From: Pachysolen tannophilus NRRL Y-2460
Taxonomy: Eukaryota > Ascomycota > Pichiomycetes > Alaninales > Pachysolenaceae
Length of the DNA stretch: 64,000 bases
Direction of reading: 5' to 3'
NCBI GenBank assembly: GCA_001661245.1
Contig: KV454013.1
Location: forward strand, 888,898-952,897
Below are positions 10,656 through 20,440 of the stretch, one piece after another. The notes beneath the pieces are model-generated. The model saw only the letters and a list, made by a program, of their open reading frames with translations. It was not told the origin of the DNA and ran no database searches. The position numbers and the translations under genes were made by a program. Within the stretch, counting starts at the first letter, position 1. The number at the start of each line of letters is the position of its first letter.

Positions 10656-10979
10656 ATGGGTCGTATTCAAGGATTTTTAGGAGGTGTTTTATTAACATCA
10701 ACGCTTACGTATTTAACAGCTTTAGAAATAAATTCTAATAAAACTGCTGTTAGTAATGCTTTGAGAAATTCAGCAAAGATAATAGATGATAGAGATAAAG
10801 AGGTTTCTTTTAAAGAGAACGTTATTGAGATCAACTCTAGACCAAGCATTTTAGAAACTTCAAAGGATATTTGGAATAATGAAGTTATTAAGGCAACAAA
10901 TTTTTTGTATTCGCTTAGTTGGTATGGATTTGGTCAAAGTATATCTAATGAAGTTAAAAAAATTGTTCGTAATGAATGA
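10656..10979 (+). CDS. MIC12: MICOS complex subunit Mic12 (Aim5)
   Basis: A small protein of 107 residues. The N-terminus has one hydrophobic span (about residues 4-24, IQGFLGGVLLTSTLTYLTAL) that would anchor it in the inner mitochondrial membrane. The C-terminal SKDIWNNEVIKATNFLYSLSW aligns with S. cerevisiae Aim5/Mic12 (IKDIWNEQIRNSVDWIYSW), the most conserved part of the family. Mic12 links MICOS subcomplexes at cristae junctions. The length matches the S. cerevisiae protein (106 residues). The family evolves fast, and the assignment rests mainly on this C-terminal block and the topology. Confidence 0.82.
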   Translation: MGRIQGFLGGVLLTSTLTYLTALEINSNKTAVSNALRNSAKIIDDRDKEVSFKENVIEINSRPSILETSKDIWNNEVIKATNFLYSLSWYGFGQSISNEVKKIVRNE

Positions 10980-11076
10980 AAAGAATTAAAAAAAAAGAAA
11001 AGATGAATTTTATGGATTTTATAATTAGTATATATAGAAAATATATATAAAAAGTATTTAATTTGATGTTTTGTTA

Positions 11077-11079
<3 letters not shown>

Positions 11080-11109
<30 letters not shown>
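11080..11109. repeat. (AT)n microsatellite
   Basis: An uninterrupted AT dinucleotide run between the convergent MIC12 and eIF3e genes, in their 3' flanks. Confidence 0.85.
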
Positions 11110-11112
<3 letters not shown>

Positions 11113-11136
11113 AAAAGCTTCTTTTTTTGAATTAAA

Positions 11137-12462
11137 TCAATTCTCTTGTTTTTGTAAAGTTGACATTAAAATCTGGTTGGATCTAAATGATAAGCCTTTT
11201 GTCTTTTCAATAACTTGTTGGTATACACTGTTAACTTGATGATTCATGATAATAGTACCTTCACTTTCATTAATCTTTGCATCTAATTTTGTTTCTTTAA
11301 TTAAATTAGCAATCCATTTTTCTCCTTGTTCTTTTGATAAATTTAAAGATTCTGATAATTGTAATAAATCAATCTTTGAATGAACTCTACAATAAACTTC
11401 ACTTATTAAATATCTCGAATTTTCAAGACATTTTTCAGCAATATTATTTAAGAAAAAATCAGTCTTTACTAATACTTCAATTTTTTTCAAATTATTTTGT
11501 GCTTCAACAAAATCAAATTCTAAATATAATGATTTTAAAAACATAGTTAAAGGATCATTATATTCATATTGTTCTTGACTAACAACTTTAATCAAATCTT
11601 TTAATCTTTTTTGGAAAACATTTGATTGATGATTTTTCAAAGAGGTGGAAATTACTGCAGCGACAAGGTATCTTAATATCCAAGGACATGCTGCTTGAAT
11701 AGTAGATAAATATGATGATGAAAAAAATAAATCACACAACTGATCTAATCCGTTTAAAGTATTAAAAAATGGGAAAAGAGACCAATGTATAATCCAAGTT
11801 CTATGGTGTAATTGTGTTAATGGATCACTAAATGATCTAGAATCTACTAAATCACGAAGTTTACCCAATTCTTGTAACGCATTATCCCAATCTAACCTTA
11901 TGATTTCAGAAGCCAATCTCCCCCATGTAGCACTAATATTTAAATCATTATTTGTTGATAAAACTTTAAAATTATTTAATAAATCACTAGCCATAACATA
12001 ATCACCACGATTATATTGAAATTGACCAAATTCATATAATTCATTAATCTTCTCCTCTGTAATTTGAAAATTCTTCTCCAAATACTCTTTATTATAATTC
12101 TTATCTTGCTTTAAATTATCTTGAACTTCTCTTCTTGATAAAATATTTAAAGTGTTTTTAGTCTCTGAATCTAATCTTATCAATTCTGATGAAACAAATT
12201 TTTCCTTTTCTAAAAGCTCCGGTGGGAATTCCTTACCAGGGTTCAAAGTCTGATACTTGTCCTTAACAAACTTTACCATATTGGTCTCTTTTAAAAGATC
12301 ATATGAAAGTTGATTAATGATTTTTTCATCATAAATTAAATCCAAAGATTCAATCAATGGATAAATTAAATGCCTATCTAAAAATGGAATAATCTTGGAA
12401 GACAAATCATACTGTCTTGCCAACTCAAGCTCTTCCTGCGTCAACGGAGCCATCTCACTCAT
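11137..12462 (-). CDS. Translation initiation factor eIF3 subunit e (INT6 homologue)
   Basis: 441 residues from the ATG at 12462; a second Met three codons on (MAPLTQEELELARQYDLSSKIIPFLDRHLIYPLIESL) is an alternative. This opening is the eIF3e_N signature. The rest is helical with a PCI domain at about residues 250-400 (QAACPWILRYLVAAVI, then SRYLISEVYCRVHSKIDLLQLSESLNLSKEQGEKWI). Length agrees with eIF3e elsewhere (about 440). eIF3e belongs to the eIF3 octamer core that S. cerevisiae has lost, so its presence implies a larger eIF3 in this yeast. Divergent from ALG7 across 544 bp. High confidence in the family. Confidence 0.9.
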   Translation of the reverse strand: MSEMAPLTQEELELARQYDLSSKIIPFLDRHLIYPLIESLDLIYDEKIINQLSYDLLKETNMVKFVKDKYQTLNPGKEFPPELLEKEKFVSSELIRLDSETKNTLNILSRREVQDNLKQDKNYNKEYLEKNFQITEEKINELYEFGQFQYNRGDYVMASDLLNNFKVLSTNNDLNISATWGRLASEIIRLDWDNALQELGKLRDLVDSRSFSDPLTQLHHRTWIIHWSLFPFFNTLNGLDQLCDLFFSSSYLSTIQAACPWILRYLVAAVISTSLKNHQSNVFQKRLKDLIKVVSQEQYEYNDPLTMFLKSLYLEFDFVEAQNNLKKIEVLVKTDFFLNNIAEKCLENSRYLISEVYCRVHSKIDLLQLSESLNLSKEQGEKWIANLIKETKLDAKINESEGTIIMNHQVNSVYQQVIEKTKGLSFRSNQILMSTLQKQEN

Positions 12463-13006
12463 TTTCAAATCACTTCCCTTCTATTAGATTCAGTTCAGTT
12501 CAGTTCCTTATTCAGGCCACGTAATCTCAAAAAGATAATAAATAACCAAACAATAACTAGTAAGAAAGTAAGTAAGTAAGTAGTAACCTTCAACTTTATA
12601 TGGAATACAAACTTTCTCACTTTTCTACATCTGTTGAAAGAAAAATTTTTTTAACTTGATCAGCAGCGCACGACCACTTTTTTTCTTCTTTTTTTCATTT
12701 TTTTTTTTCAAACAAAATAAACAAAAAACAAAATCTGCCAAACAAGTATCAGAACGTGTCAACAATGTAAAATCACCCAAATGAGAAACTTGTGTTTAGT
12801 ATACACGACAACGGTGGTGTCGGCAACGATGATGATGGGCCCGAGTTAAGGTGAAAGCTGGCAAAAAAAAAACAAAACAAAGCATAAAAAGCAGTATAGT
12901 AATGATGAAGATTAGTTTTTAACCGCCGTTGGCCAATTTCAATATAATTGTATGGTGATTGGATTTGATTATTGAGGTATGTGGAGCTAGAAGTCTAGGA
13001 GGAAAT
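12463..13006. promoter_or_regulatory. Divergent intergenic region eIF3e / ALG7
   Basis: 544 bp. It holds poly-T and poly-A tracts (12676-12710, 12860-12880), a tandem AAGTAAGT stretch at about 12563, and repeated CAGTTCAGTT near 12490. No gene or RNA recognised. A GTATGT string at 12978 looks like a splice donor, but no intron is needed to explain ALG7. Confidence 0.5.
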
Positions 13007-14383
13007 ATGGGTAATTTTTTTGGTATTTCTTTTTTAATTTTAGCATTAGCGCTATTGCTTAATACACATTCTCTGTTTCAACCATTACAAACTTCGGTGG
13101 CATTTTCAATATTGGGTTATAATATAACTTGTTATGTGATACCGCGGGCTAAGGATGCTTTTATTAAAATTGGGCTTTATGGGAAGGATATGTCTAAGAA
13201 GGGCAAGCCTATAATCCCTGAAACTATTGGTATAATTCCTGCTATAACATATATTTTTTTAATGTTTTGTTTTATACCTTTTTTATTTTTAAAATTTTTA
13301 GTTATTGATACAAGTGGTGGTGGTAATAGAGAAATAGGAATTTCACAAGATTATGATAAATTTAAGTTATTCCCACATAATAAATTGTCTTCATATTTGA
13401 GTGGGATGCTTTCATTGGAAAGTATGATCTTATTAGGATTAATTGATGATTTATTTGATATAAGATGGAGACATAAATTTTTTTTACCTGCAATTGCTTC
13501 AATTCCATTATTGATTGTTTATTATGTTGATTTTGGGGTTACTTCTATTCTTATACCAAATTTTATTAAAAATTATTTTGAATTACCATTTAATAATATC
13601 GATTTAAAATTTGGTTATTACATTTATATGGCAGCTGTTTCAATTTTTTGTCCAAATTCAATCAATATATTGGCAGGTGTTAATGGATTAGAAGTTGGTC
13701 AAAGTCTTGTGTTATCGATCTTGTTGTTATTAAACGATTCTTGTTATTTAATACCTTTAGATAAAAATTCACCTTCTTATGATTCTCATTTGTTTTCTGC
13801 AGCAATCTTGATTCCATATATAGGTGTTTCATTGGCATTGTTGAAATTTAACTGGTACCCTTCTCAAGTATTTGTTGGTGATACTTTTTGTTATTTTAGT
13901 GGTATGGTATTTGCAATAGTTGGAATCTTGGGTCATTTTAGTAAAACTTTATTATTATTTTTCATTCCACAAATCTTTAATTTCTTATATTCAGTTCCTC
14001 AATTATTTGCAATTATACCTTGTCCAAGACATAGATTACCACATTTTAACCCACAGGATAATAAATTATATCCATCTCGTGTTATATTTGATAAAAGATT
14101 AAATCCAATAAAGGAGAAAATTTTAATTTTATTGGAAAATTTAAAATTATTATCATTGATTAAAGAAAAAGATATTAAAACTGGTGAAATAATAGTTAAA
14201 GAATCTTCAAATTTTACTATAATAAACTTGATACTAGTATGGTTTGGTCCCTTGAGAGAAGACCATTTATGTCTTGTCATATTAATTCTACAATTTCTTG
14301 TTGGAGTTGGATCATTAATTGCAAGGCATACAATTGGACCTTGGTTATTTGGTTATGATAATTTACATTGGCTTGTTCAGTGA
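13007..14383 (+). CDS. ALG7: UDP-GlcNAc:dolichyl-phosphate GlcNAc-1-phosphate transferase
   Basis: 458 residues from the first ATG, close to the S. cerevisiae protein (448). It is a polytopic ER protein with about ten hydrophobic spans and catalyses the first, tunicamycin-sensitive step of dolichol-linked oligosaccharide synthesis. Conserved blocks read in order: AFIKIGLYGKDMSKKGKP, PETIGIIPAITYIF, LIDDLFDIRWRHKFFLPA with the catalytic Asp pair, YYVDFGVTSILIP, FCPNSINILAGVNGLEVGQS, VFVGDTFCYFSGMVFAIVGILGHFSKTLLLFFIPQ, the PCPRHRLPHFN loop, and LVWFGPLREDHLC near the C-terminus. All match the fungal enzyme almost residue for residue. Confidence 0.97.
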   Translation: MGNFFGISFLILALALLLNTHSLFQPLQTSVAFSILGYNITCYVIPRAKDAFIKIGLYGKDMSKKGKPIIPETIGIIPAITYIFLMFCFIPFLFLKFLVIDTSGGGNREIGISQDYDKFKLFPHNKLSSYLSGMLSLESMILLGLIDDLFDIRWRHKFFLPAIASIPLLIVYYVDFGVTSILIPNFIKNYFELPFNNIDLKFGYYIYMAAVSIFCPNSINILAGVNGLEVGQSLVLSILLLLNDSCYLIPLDKNSPSYDSHLFSAAILIPYIGVSLALLKFNWYPSQVFVGDTFCYFSGMVFAIVGILGHFSKTLLLFFIPQIFNFLYSVPQLFAIIPCPRHRLPHFNPQDNKLYPSRVIFDKRLNPIKEKILILLENLKLLSLIKEKDIKTGEIIVKESSNFTIINLILVWFGPLREDHLCLVILILQFLVGVGSLIARHTIGPWLFGYDNLHWLVQ

Positions 14384-14537
14384 ATGAAAATTTGAAAAAA
14401 AAAAAAGAATAAGATAACAAAAATCTATAATGGAATATTAGTTTTTTTTTTAAAAGAAAATATTATATGTATAATAAATATATACGGATGCAAGTATTAA
14501 ACATTGTTTATTGTCATTTTTTTTTTTATTTTATTTA

Positions 14538-15392
14538 TTAGTTTATCTTTTTAATGTTTCTCCAAAAAAGATCTCTTTCTTTTAATAATTCATCTGCAAT
14601 TTTAGCAATTTCTTGAGTCTTTATTAATTCCCTAGCAGAGAAAAATTCACTTAAATCTTTTTCACCTTTATATTCTCGTTCATAATGGAAAGCACTTAAT
14701 AATAATTCATATTTATCGATATCCTTAACAATCTTAGCTTCAAAATTACGTTGCTCTTCATAATCCAACCATGATTCTATGATTTCTTGAGCAAAAATTG
14801 GGTTATAATTTTTAATTAATTGAGACATGTATAAGATTGTATTATATTCTCTTTTATTTTTCTCTTCTTTGTTTACAGTAGTATCATGTGGAACAATATC
14901 ACCAACTAAAGCTTCTGCAATATCATGAATCAAAGAAATTTTTACACATTTACTCAAATCTAACTTTTCGTTGTTATTTTCTGGAAAATTTGATGAATTC
15001 AATGACATTGCAATTATAGACATTCTATACATATGATCTGATATAGATTCTGGGTTTGAAATATTATGGTTAAGCCAACCAGTTCTCTTTTGAGATTTGA
15101 GTAAATCCAAGATTTGGTGAAACGCTAATATATAACTATATGATGAAGACGTTGTCTGTTTTGGTATGAGCAACTGTTTAATCTCTAATGGAACAGCTGA
15201 TTCTGGATTCCAAGACGATGATGATGAAGATGAAGATGCCGCAGCATTATTATTGTTTTGTGGTTGTTGGGAAATTGACGAACCAGAAACCGATCTCGTC
15301 ATTTTAAAGCTTGTTGTGGATACTATCTTCTTTCTAATTAAAAATAATGAACTTTCCAATGAGCCTACTGTTAATTTTTGGAAAAAACTCAT
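14538..15392 (-). CDS. HD-domain 5'-deoxynucleotidase (YGL101W/YBR242W, HDDC2 family)
   Basis: 284 residues. The HD domain spans about residues 85-270 with the metal ligands in the usual order: an early His in SISDHMYRMSIIAM, the HD pair in SLIHDIAEALVGDIVPHD, and a later Asp in KDIDKYELLLSAFHYE. The family hydrolyses deoxynucleoside 5'-monophosphates. The first 30 residues are basic and Ser/Thr-rich (SLFLIRKKIVSTTSFKM) and could be a mitochondrial presequence; an internal ATG at 15302 (MTRSVSGS) would give a shorter cytosolic form. Residues 31-75 are low-complexity (poly-Asn, Ala and Ser). S. cerevisiae has two paralogues, so no gene symbol is assigned. Confidence 0.88.
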   Translation of the reverse strand: MSFFQKLTVGSLESSLFLIRKKIVSTTSFKMTRSVSGSSISQQPQNNNNAAASSSSSSSSWNPESAVPLEIKQLLIPKQTTSSSYSYILAFHQILDLLKSQKRTGWLNHNISNPESISDHMYRMSIIAMSLNSSNFPENNNEKLDLSKCVKISLIHDIAEALVGDIVPHDTTVNKEEKNKREYNTILYMSQLIKNYNPIFAQEIIESWLDYEEQRNFEAKIVKDIDKYELLLSAFHYEREYKGEKDLSEFFSARELIKTQEIAKIADELLKERDLFWRNIKKIN

Positions 15393-15830
15393 TTATTTGT
15401 TTACATTAAAATAGAAATGAGATAAAACTATTTTTTATTATTTACATTTTTTTGATTTTTTTTATTTTTTTTATTTTTTTCTGTTTTGGCTCATTGAGAA
15501 AATTTTCATTTTAGAGACAAATAAAAGTTTCAAGAATTAGCAAAGAAAAGAACAAGCAAGATAAACGAAAAGTTCATCTTTTATACATTCAGTAGAATTT
15601 AATGAATGATTTCATTAAGATAATTAATTAGATATTTTTTTTTCAAAATTTTAAGGTATAATAACAAAAGTTATTAAATTTGTAATATGAACCCAATAAT
15701 TGACTACTATATATAAAGAGAAATTTTTTTACTAAATAGGAGGAGATAATATAATAAAACTGTATTTTTGTAAAATAAAAAAAAATCAACTTTTACTATT
15801 TAGTTTGATTTCCTAGATTTTAAAATTTGT
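15393..15830. other. Intergenic, HD nucleotidase 5' side / RPL28 3' side
   Basis: 438 bp. It contains T-tracts (15430-15482), AT-rich DNA and the presumed RPL28 3' UTR and terminator next to 15830. No additional gene seen. Confidence 0.5.
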
Positions 15831-16482
15831 TTAAGCAACTAATTCAACAACACCACCAACAGCTCTAATTCTTTCTTCAGCCAATTTTGAAACATATCTT
15901 GCTTTAACGATAACTGGGACTTCTGGTAATCTACCTTTACCCAAAACTTTACCGTAACCATTGGCTAAAGTATCAATAACAACAGCTGATGAAGATGAAG
16001 AGTTTTTCAACAGATCAGATCTGTTTTCTTCTGGTACCAAGGTCCATAATTTATCCAAGTTAATAACTGGTTTCCAGTCATGGTTTGCTAATTTATGGAA
16101 ATGTCTCATACCAACTTTACCAAAGTAACCTGGATGGTATTTATCCATATTGGTTCTGTGATGATGTTGACCACCAGCTTTACCACGACCACCCGGATGC
16201 TTTCTATGTTTACCGATACGACCCTTACCGGCTAAATTTTACAAAAAAAAAAAAAAGAAAAATAGACTGTTAGTATGAATGAATAAAAATAGTAATAAAA
16301 AAAAATCCAAGAGAAAAAACACTTCAAACCTAATTAATACAAAGACATATCAATTTTTGTATAAAATGAATAAACCAAAAGAAAAAAAATTGGTCCAGTA
16401 ATTAATTAATCCAATAAGTCAATCAATCAATAATCATTACTATTAATTTTTTCAAAATCTTTTTTTTTCCATCATATATCTA

Positions 16483-16515
<33 letters not shown>

Positions 16516-16633
16516 TTGAAATGACTTATAATTCGGTTTCTCTTCTAATATATTCTCTTAAATCTATAAATCAAATCCACATACCTGAAACATGGCCTCT
16601 ATGTTTTCTAGTTTTAGTTAATCTGCTAGGCAT
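15831..16633 (-). CDS. RPL28: 60S ribosomal protein L28 (uL15), one intron
   Basis: Two exons: 16633-16585 (49 nt, [16 protein letters not shown] plus one base) and 16231-15831 (401 nt). Spliced length is 450 nt, giving 149 residues, the same as S. cerevisiae Rpl28, whose first exon is also 49 nt. The splice restores [26 protein letters not shown] across the junction. Gln38, the residue changed in cycloheximide-resistant cyh2 mutants of S. cerevisiae, is retained. The C-terminus [29 protein letters not shown] is typical. It belongs to the large subunit. The 5' region is shared with divergent EAF6. Confidence 0.97.
16232..16584 (-). other. RPL28: RPL28 intron (353 bp)
   Basis: Donor GTATGT at 16584-16579, perfect branch point TACTAAC at 16275-16269 (complement), acceptor TTTAG ending at 16232. 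An (AT)n run lies inside it at about 16485-16511. Position and phase match the RPL28 intron of S. cerevisiae. Confidence 0.95.
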
Positions 16634-17224
16634 TTTTCACTTATTCTAACTTCTTAACTTTTAATTAAAAAATTTAAAAAAATAAATAAAATTATTATAA
16701 TAAACTTTTTATTCAATACTTTTTTCCTTCTGTATAAGGCTTGAAGCGTGAAAAATTCACAAAAATTTTCAGACATGCGACGGTGTCTGGATGAACAAAG
16801 AAAAAAAAAATTCAAGAAAAATCGCAGTCACAAAGGAATAGTAAAGTAAGGAATTAAAGAAGTTTCCTCATTGGGAAATACTTTTCTTCACTTTTTGTTT
16901 TGTTTTGGGGTTTTCTGACACTACACTACTTTATCTTTGCCAAAATACCCAATTGGTAAATATTGTATATCCAATACACTACTTTGATGATTTAACGACA
17001 CAGCGTCATTATATGAAGAAAAATTGGTAAATTCTTTCTTTTTTTCTGGCGTGTCACTTTTGACACAAATCAATAATGGTGTAGGGTGTGTGTAGGAGGC
17101 TGGCAAATTAATTTTTTTTTTTTTTTGCTCAGATAACACTATTATTAAAACCTCTTTTATATATATAATAATATATAATTTAAATCAAAAGCGTTAAAGG
17201 TAATGAATATATAGGTTAATCGGT
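16634..17224. promoter_or_regulatory. Divergent promoter region RPL28 / EAF6
   Basis: 591 bp. Features seen: a CCAAT-type box inside TTCCTCATTGGGAAATA at about 16864; an AGACA(N)TGTCT-like inverted pair near 16770-16790; a GTGTAGGGTGTGTG stretch at about 17078 that resembles the TAGGG-type sites used by Tbf1/Rap1 in yeast ribosomal-protein promoters; and a TATATATAA stretch at 17160. Factor assignments are guesses from motif shape. Confidence 0.45.
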
Positions 17225-17653
17225 ATGCCATCAGAGACTAGTAGCAATGATTTGGCACTAACGCTGGAATACGAAAAGTTGAAAAAACAGCTTCATCATC
17301 AAATAGTGAATAAGAGAAACTTGGATAGAGAACTTACAATGTTGGAAGAAGAGATATTTAATAAAGAAACACTGTATTTAAGTCAAGGAGCTTATGGGAA
17401 TATAATTAAAGGATTTACAAATTTTCCAAAAACTTCTGGGTCTTCAAATAGTAGGAAAAAGTTTAGTTTTACAGATGATGATAGAATATTCAGTTTAAGT
17501 TCTTCAACTTATGTTAGACATTTAAAAAAAATTAATGAAAATGGTGGTAACCTGGAAAATTCATCAAATGTTAATTTTGAAGAATTAGCTGAAGAAGATA
17601 TTGATATAACACCAAATTCTGGTAAAAAAAAGAAAAAAATTAATGAAGAATAG
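17225..17653 (+). CDS. EAF6: NuA4 histone acetyltransferase subunit Eaf6
   Basis: 142 residues. A coiled-coil opens the protein (about residues 10-50, LEYEKLKKQLHHQIVNKRNLDRELTMLEEEIFNKETLYL) and runs into the conserved GAYGNIIKGFTNF motif at about residues 57-69, which is the Eaf6/hEAF6 signature. The tail is Ser-rich, acidic, then lysine-rich. Eaf6 is a small shared subunit of the NuA4 and NuA3 acetyltransferases. Convergent with the NADH dehydrogenase gene. Confidence 0.9.
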   Translation: MPSETSSNDLALTLEYEKLKKQLHHQIVNKRNLDRELTMLEEEIFNKETLYLSQGAYGNIIKGFTNFPKTSGSSNSRKKFSFTDDDRIFSLSSSTYVRHLKKINENGGNLENSSNVNFEELAEEDIDITPNSGKKKKKINEE

Positions 17654-18174
17654 TTGTTAGTTTTTTTTTTTGTGTTTATGGGTGTACAGTAAATAGTATA
17701 AGCTACAAATGTGGGTTTTGTTTTTGTTTTTTTTTATTTATTTTTAAATTTCAATTTAGTCTCCAAAATTATAATAATTGTAAACGAATATTATGTTTTC
17801 ATGTTCGCATTGCCAAATAAAAAAAAATAAAAAATAAAATGTACAAAGTTATAAACAATTAAAAGAAAACAAGTGCTATAAAAAGATATTCTAAAATTTG
17901 TTTTTTTTTTTCTTTTGTTTTTTTTAAAAAAAGAGAATAATCAAACTCATAATGAAATGTACTTTAAAACTTGAACTTCATAAACGAACAGCAATTAAAA
18001 AAATAAAAAAATCAACAGAATATAGTATTATAATATGATAAAAAGAAATAAATGAATTTTGTTTTAAATTCTTTATTTTTTTTTTTTTTCTTTTTTTTCC
18101 TTTTTGTGTTTAATTAAGGGAATATTTAATTAAAACAATCTTCTTCTATCAAAATTGAATTCATCATTCGTAAT
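17654..18174. other. Convergent 3' flanks of EAF6 and NDI1-type gene
   Basis: 521 bp of low-complexity A- and T-tracts (17667, 17730, 17900, 18075). It holds the two terminators; no gene or RNA recognised. Confidence 0.5.
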
Positions 18175-19782
18175 TTATAATTCTTTGAAACAATCTCTAC
18201 CAAAGAATGCAATTTTAAGCCAATCAGCACAAACCTTAAATCTTGATCTAACAGATAAGATCATGGAAACGTACAAGACTCTCCAGACAAAGAAAGTAAA
18301 GAGACCACCACCAGAGTATAAGTTTCTCTTACCATATGTGACATTGGCAATAGCCTTTTCTGAACCCAAATAAGCTAAAGCACCCAAGTGAATATAATTG
18401 AAAGGTTTAATACCAACAGATTCAAATACAGCTGGAACTCGAGAAACATCAGATTTAGACAATTGTTCTGTAAATGATGGTTTTGAAGCAATTTTAGAGA
18501 AAACTTTTGCCAAATATTCAGCTTCTTGATGAGCAACTTGAGCAGTTGGAGCCAATTTAGCATTACTACAATCACCAATGGCAAAGATATTTTTAGAACC
18601 TTTAACCAATAAATTTTCATTAACAACTAATCCTCTTCTAACATCAGATTGATCTGGGATTTTTTTAGCTAAAGATTGAACAATTGGTCTTTGTTTATTA
18701 CCTGTTGCCCAAATTAACATACCATATGGAATATTTTCTTCTTTAACACTTTCTCCCTTTTTAGTTTTAGCAATTAAAAAGTTATCTTCAACTTTGGTAA
18801 CAGCAGTACTTGTTCTTAAATCAATTGCAGTTTCTGATAAAACTTTAGCAGCATATTTAGTTAATTTAGTTTCAAACATATTTAAGACATTTGGCATTGC
18901 TTCCAATAATAAGATTTGAAGTTCATCAACTATATTTGGCATTATATGTTTTAAATCTTGTTCGATAAAATCACTTAATTCACCAGCAGTTTCAACACCT
19001 GTTGGACCACCACCAACAACAACAATTGTTAATAACTTCTTACGTTCTGGATCACCTTTTGGTAATAAATTTGCCTTTTCAACACATTCAACAAATTTAT
19101 TTCTAATTTTCTTGGAATCTGGAATTTCTTTTAAGAAAAAACCATGTTCTTCAACACCTGGAATACCAAAAGTATTTGGAGTAGCACCAACACCAACTAC
19201 TAAATAATCATAATGAACAGATGCAAGATCTGAAGTATTTGGTTTAATCTTTAATTCACCAGAAAGACTTGTTGCATTATTAACCGATTTAAAAGTGATG
19301 GAATTATTTGATGGGTCAATATCAGTTGCTTCAGCTTCATAATAAGTAACATCACCTTTTTTCTTACTTGCAAAATTAACAACTGGTTCCATAATTGATT
19401 TTTCATCAACAGTACCAACTGGACAAGATGGTAATAATGGAGTGAAAAGAAAATAATTTCTTGGAGAAATAATAATAATATTATATTTACTCGAATCAAT
19501 ATTTTTCAATAATGAAATTGATCCCCAACCAGTACCCAAGATAACTATATTTGGCTTACCATTGTCTGAATGGTTATAACTAATAATTCTCTTGGATTCC
19601 GTTGTCTTGTGGAAAGAAGTGGAACCAGTAACTTTACCATCAGTAGCAACAGTCGAATTGAATCTTGAACCAACGAAAAATTTTGTGGAAATAACAGTTG
19701 AAGCAGATCCAATATTGTTTCTCGAGATTAATCTCTTTGAAGGGTTCAGTAAAGAACGACAATTTTTAATATTTCTTAACAT
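18175..19782 (-). CDS. NDI1: Type II (rotenone-insensitive) NADH:ubiquinone oxidoreductase, mitochondrial
   Basis: 535 residues. The first 45 residues are a basic, Ser-rich presequence. The FAD-binding Rossmann motif is at 83-87 (ILGTGWGS); FLFTPLLPSCPVGTVDEKSIMEPV follows at about 112-134; the NADH-binding motif VVVGGGPTGVETAGEL is at about 254-269. The C-terminal WRVLYVSMILSVRSRFKVCADWLKIAFFGRDCFKEL is the amphipathic membrane-binding and quinone-site region. It follows S. cerevisiae Ndi1 closely along its length, for example KKKGDVTYYEAEATDI. The single-subunit enzyme passes electrons from NADH to ubiquinone without pumping protons. Whether it faces the matrix (Ndi1) or the intermembrane space (Nde1) cannot be told from sequence alone. 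Confidence 0.9.
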   Translation of the reverse strand: MLRNIKNCRSLLNPSKRLISRNNIGSASTVISTKFFVGSRFNSTVATDGKVTGSTSFHKTTESKRIISYNHSDNGKPNIVILGTGWGSISLLKNIDSSKYNIIIISPRNYFLFTPLLPSCPVGTVDEKSIMEPVVNFASKKKGDVTYYEAEATDIDPSNNSITFKSVNNATSLSGELKIKPNTSDLASVHYDYLVVGVGATPNTFGIPGVEEHGFFLKEIPDSKKIRNKFVECVEKANLLPKGDPERKKLLTIVVVGGGPTGVETAGELSDFIEQDLKHIMPNIVDELQILLLEAMPNVLNMFETKLTKYAAKVLSETAIDLRTSTAVTKVEDNFLIAKTKKGESVKEENIPYGMLIWATGNKQRPIVQSLAKKIPDQSDVRRGLVVNENLLVKGSKNIFAIGDCSNAKLAPTAQVAHQEAEYLAKVFSKIASKPSFTEQLSKSDVSRVPAVFESVGIKPFNYIHLGALAYLGSEKAIANVTYGKRNLYSGGGLFTFFVWRVLYVSMILSVRSRFKVCADWLKIAFFGRDCFKEL

Positions 19783-20309
19783 CTTTTTCTTTGGCGGTAT
19801 TCTTCCCCTTAACTTAAACCAACGGTTATTTTACGAAAAATTGAAAAAAATGAAGTTTTCAGAAATATATGTTGTTATAGATATAGATGATATATATATA
19901 TATATATATATTTATGTATGCGTTTTTTTCACAAATTTTTTTTTTTTCAAGAGAAACCTAATATTGCATTCGAACCTAAAATTTTAAAAAGTCCGAATTT
20001 CTAAAAGAATAAATTTAAATGAGAAAAAGAAAACTAAACAAAACAAAAACAAAATAAATCAAAATAAATATATATAAAATTATAATTAGAATTAAAATAA
20101 ATAACAAAAGAATAAAAATAAAAAAATATAAACCTCTCCGCTCTTTAGCCTTTTTTTATGAATTCTTGATAATATTCAATTCAAACAAGTCGAGTTAGAA
20201 TTTATGAGATTCCTGCTTTCAATTCTGAGTGTTTTTTTTTTTTTGCTTTTTTTACTTTTTTTTCTTTTTTTCACTTTTCGTTCATTGGTTAATTTTTTAT
20301 ACATTTTCC

Positions 20310-20440
20310 CACCTTCCTCATTGGGAAGCGCAGCTCCGGCCACCCTCACTGCTTTCGGTATTTCGGTAACCCAGAGTTCTGTGCCAGCAATACACGAGGG
20401 GTCGCCGATGGCAATGGATGCAACGGCTATTCTAGGCATT
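20310..20440. other. GC-rich island of unknown nature
   Basis: By eye about half or more G+C, against roughly one third nearby. Both strands are open. On the minus strand a frame begins at an ATG at 20439 with A-rich context and a TATATC box 15-20 bp upstream (MPRIAVASIAIGDPSCIAG), and loses complexity into Lys-rich sequence from about 20290. I do not recognise the peptide. Alternatives are a structured RNA gene, a horizontally acquired fragment or a decayed gene. Confidence 0.35.

Noticed and set aside
12959-13006. Upstream extension of ALG7 and a GTATGT string suggesting a 5' intron
   Set aside because: The extension uses TTG; the ATG at 13007 gives a protein of normal length with a proper first hydrophobic span, so no intron is needed.
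16864-16877. TTCCTCATTGGGAA shared with 20315-20328 as a possible dispersed repeat
   Set aside because: A 14-base match is expected several times by chance in 64 kb of AT-biased sequence, and flanks do not match.
19965-19980. GGTTCGAATGC on the minus strand as a tRNA B-box
   Set aside because: No A-box, no cloverleaf arms and no acceptor pairing around it.
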